This document shows positions 13,914-16,004 of a stretch of 16,004 nt of DNA, piece by piece. Every line of letters begins with the position of its first letter. Position 1 is the first letter of the stretch. The stretch covers positions 1 through 16,004 of the forward strand of contig CANHYZ010000012.1 of assembly GCA_947464885.1 (NCBI GenBank), given 5' to 3'. The notes beneath the pieces were generated by a model, which was given only the letters and a program-made list of their open reading frames with translations, had not been told where the DNA came from and made no database searches. Source of the DNA: Flavobacteriales bacterium. Its GTDB lineage: Bacteria; Bacteroidota; Bacteroidia; Flavobacteriales_D; Sanyastnellaceae. A program made the translations under genes and the position numbers.

Positions 13914-16004
13914 GTGCAGTTATTCGCAGGTCACCGTATTCTATCCGTGTTGATTGTGCTCATCAGCATGTCTTCTAGCGCACAACTTCTTCAAGAGGTA
14001 TACATCGACGGCGTCTACAGCCATAGTTATGCCGGAGGAATATGGGGAGGAGGTGTTTCGATGGCTGATTTTACCGGTGATGGAAGGGATGATGTGACGT
14101 TGGCACGAAACGGTGACAGGCCATTGTTTTTAGTCGGAGGAGATTCGTTGCTTCAACCCATTCAAATCCCATTTCCACTTTCAGGAGAGATCAAGCAATT
14201 GTGTTGGTTGGATATCGATAATGACGGCGATCGTGATCTCTCCATGTCAGGATTTAATATGCCGTTCATGATTTTCGAACAAATAGGGGAGGTTGAGCTT
14301 CTGCCGCTAGGCGCTATCAGTGGTCTGTCGGATGAGTTAATTGTCGGTTATGGCCACAGCTGGGGAGATTATGATCGGGATGGCGACCTGGATGTGTTCG
14401 TGTGTAATTACGATGCGGCATACATGGGGTATATGGATGCTGATAATCGCTTATATCGCAATGAAGGCAACCTCCAATTCACGGATGTCACAGCAGATGC
14501 CGGTTTCCCTTCGATGACCAATTATACGTTCATGGCCTTGTGGATGGATTACAATCGAGACTTATTCCCTGATTTATTGGTGCTCAATGATCGCTATGAG
14601 GTACCCAATTATTTCTACCATAATAATGGTGACGGCACGTTTACCGAGATGGGGCAAAGTGCCAATCTCGATGACTACATATGGAGCATGACAGCCACAG
14701 CGGATGACTATGACAATGACGGCGATTTAGATATCTATATTACCAATGGCCCCCAAGGAAATTATCATAAGCGAAACAATGGTGATGGCACCTTTACCGA
14801 TGTTGCGGATTTTATGGGCACGACGGTCAATCACTTTTGCTGGTCTGCTCAGTTTTTAGACTTAAACCGCGACGGCTGGCAAGATTTGCATGTTTGTTCT
14901 ACTCCGATTGGAGATCTGGAGGGTGAGAGTTTTGCTTTCATGAATGAGCAAGTCGTTTTTCAAGATGCGACACAATCGGTTGGAATCATCAATGACAAGG
15001 GCTGGAGCCGTGGCAGTGCCGTAGGCGATTTTAATCACGACGGACTCGCAGACATGGTTGTGAGTAAAACCGATCCGAGTTTTTCTTCTTTTTGGACGGG
15101 CATAGCGAACGAAAACCATGGACTGAGGGTGAGTTTGGAAGGAACGGTTTCTAATAGCGAAGGCGTATCCTCCTGGATTGACGCCTATGCTGATTCATTG
15201 CATCAGTCGCGTTATACGTATTGTGGTGAAGGGTACCTCGGTCAAAACAGTTTCAGCGAATTCTTTGGATGGGGTTCGCGATTGCTCATTGACTCGCTAA
15301 TAGTGAGCTGGCCTTCGGGGATTGTGGATCGCTGGTACAACATTCCTGTCGACCAGCAGCTTTACCTCGTTGAGGGAACATCGCGGCGTATTGAGGTTTT
15401 TGCAGTAAACGGTTGGGGGCATTGTGCCGGAGATTCGACCATCCTTGATACCAATGATTGGGAAACCTATGCGTGGTCAACGGGATCTGAAATGTCTTCG
15501 GTTTCATATACGCAATCGCAGACTATTACGGTTGAAGTGACCGACTCATGGGGTAACCGATTCGTCTCGGATACGATGATGGTATCCCTTTATGAGCCTG
15601 TGGCTCCTGTGCAAGTCGAAGTGGAGCATGTATCGTGTCAGGGACTAACCGACGGAAGCGTTCAATTGATCGCTGATGATGCTGATTTGTGGTTCATCCT
15701 CGATGGCGAGAGCACACAGGAAGGATTGTATACGGCTTTGTCTGCGGGCAGCTACACGTGTGAGGTGGTCAATACCAACGGATGCAGAGACACGCTTTCA
15801 TTCGAAATTGAGGAGCCTGAAGTTTTCACTATTTCCGGACAAATCTTAGACTGCACTTGCGCCGAATCAGCTGATGGAAGTATACGTATTGATTACAGCG
15901 GAGGCACACCGGGCTATTCGCTGATGGGAAATCCCTCAACGACGGAATTAACTGCAGGTGATTATGTGGTGACCGCTTTGGATGCCAATGGATGTTCTGC
16001 CTCA
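13914..16004 (+). CDS. surface protein with FG-GAP/VCBS, ASPIC/UnbV-like and SprB-like repeats, 3'-truncated
   Basis: The frame is open to the window edge (697 residues from 13914) and has no stop in view. The start is uncertain. GTG at 13914 gives a compact signal peptide (QLFAGHRILSVLIVLISMSSSAQ). An in-frame ATG at 13851 would add 21 residues ahead of it and lies only 30 bases after the terminator. At least six FG-GAP/VCBS-type calcium-loop repeats follow: DFTGDGRDD, DIDNDGDRDL, DYDRDGDLDVFV, YDNDGDLDIYI, DLNRDGWQDLHV and DFNHDGLADMVV. An ASPIC/UnbV-like end comes next (LLIDSLIVSWPSG...NIPVDQQLYLVEG), then a spacer. Two SprB-type repeats close the visible part: VSCQGLTDGSVQLIA...TNGC and DCTCAESADGSIRIDYSGGTPGYSL...DANGC. 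Such proteins are normally T9SS cargo; the sorting domain would lie beyond the edge. Surface location is well supported; the ligand is unknown. Confidence 0.85.
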   Translation, partial: MQLFAGHRILSVLIVLISMSSSAQLLQEVYIDGVYSHSYAGGIWGGGVSMADFTGDGRDDVTLARNGDRPLFLVGGDSLLQPIQIPFPLSGEIKQLCWLDIDNDGDRDLSMSGFNMPFMIFEQIGEVELLPLGAISGLSDELIVGYGHSWGDYDRDGDLDVFVCNYDAAYMGYMDADNRLYRNEGNLQFTDVTADAGFPSMTNYTFMALWMDYNRDLFPDLLVLNDRYEVPNYFYHNNGDGTFTEMGQSANLDDYIWSMTATADDYDNDGDLDIYITNGPQGNYHKRNNGDGTFTDVADFMGTTVNHFCWSAQFLDLNRDGWQDLHVCSTPIGDLEGESFAFMNEQVVFQDATQSVGIINDKGWSRGSAVGDFNHDGLADMVVSKTDPSFSSFWTGIANENHGLRVSLEGTVSNSEGVSSWIDAYADSLHQSRYTYCGEGYLGQNSFSEFFGWGSRLLIDSLIVSWPSGIVDRWYNIPVDQQLYLVEGTSRRIEVFAVNGWGHCAGDSTILDTNDWETYAWSTGSEMSSVSYTQSQTITVEVTDSWGNRFVSDTMMVSLYEPVAPVQVEVEHVSCQGLTDGSVQLIADDADLWFILDGESTQEGLYTALSAGSYTCEVVNTNGCRDTLSFEIEEPEVFTISGQILDCTCAESADGSIRIDYSGGTPGYSLMGNPSTTELTAGDYVVTALDANGCSAS

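Noticed and set aside
13736..13978. 80-residue plus-strand frame spanning the terminator
   Set aside because: It overlaps the end of the repeat protein, the terminator and the next gene's signal peptide in another frame.

Overview
The window looks like a chromosomal segment of a Bacteroidota bacterium, most likely a Flavobacteriales relative (Cryomorphaceae/Crocinitomicaceae type). Reasons: a type IX secretion (T9SS) type A sorting domain at the end of the large secreted protein, a second surface protein with SprB-like repeats, the Gly-Cys-Thr 'GCTD..ACNYDP.A..DDGSC' repeat family typical of marine Bacteroidetes, and promoter boxes of the Bacteroidota form (TTG/TTTG then TAnnTTTG). No rRNA, tRNA, CRISPR, transposase or phage gene was seen.

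Layout. 1-731 (minus): 5' part of exodeoxyribonuclease III, cut by the window edge. 774-2039 (plus): a secreted protein with collagen-like Gly-X-Y segments. 7500-2012 (minus): five co-directional genes for envelope sugars and neighbours, in transcription order a membrane FlaA1/CapD-type nucleotide-sugar dehydratase, a WbpD-type N-acetyltransferase, a WbpB-type sugar oxidoreductase, CutC and a membrane acyltransferase. A tandem palindromic repeat array (about 4824-4976) sits between the wbpD-like and wbpB-like genes. 7610-9577 (plus): NupG-type nucleoside permease and a membrane-anchored lysozyme-like protein. 9679-13764 (plus): a 1361-residue secreted protein with 32 cysteine-rich repeat units and a T9SS tail, closed by a strong intrinsic terminator. 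13914 to the end (plus): a second large surface protein (FG-GAP/VCBS repeats, ASPIC/UnbV-like region, SprB-like repeats), cut by the window edge.

How the parts fit. The minus-strand cluster holds two steps of the UDP-2,3-diacetamido-2,3-dideoxy-glucuronic acid route (C3 oxidation and 3-N-acetylation) plus a 4,6-dehydratase-type enzyme and an O-acyltransferase. This fits modified sugars for surface polysaccharide or glycoprotein. The aminotransferase (WbpE) and C6 dehydrogenase (WbpA) of that route are not here. The right third encodes two T9SS-type surface cargoes in tandem. The most unusual content is the modular architecture of the 32-unit repeat protein, the terminator-like palindrome array inside the sugar operon, and the collagen-like secreted protein.
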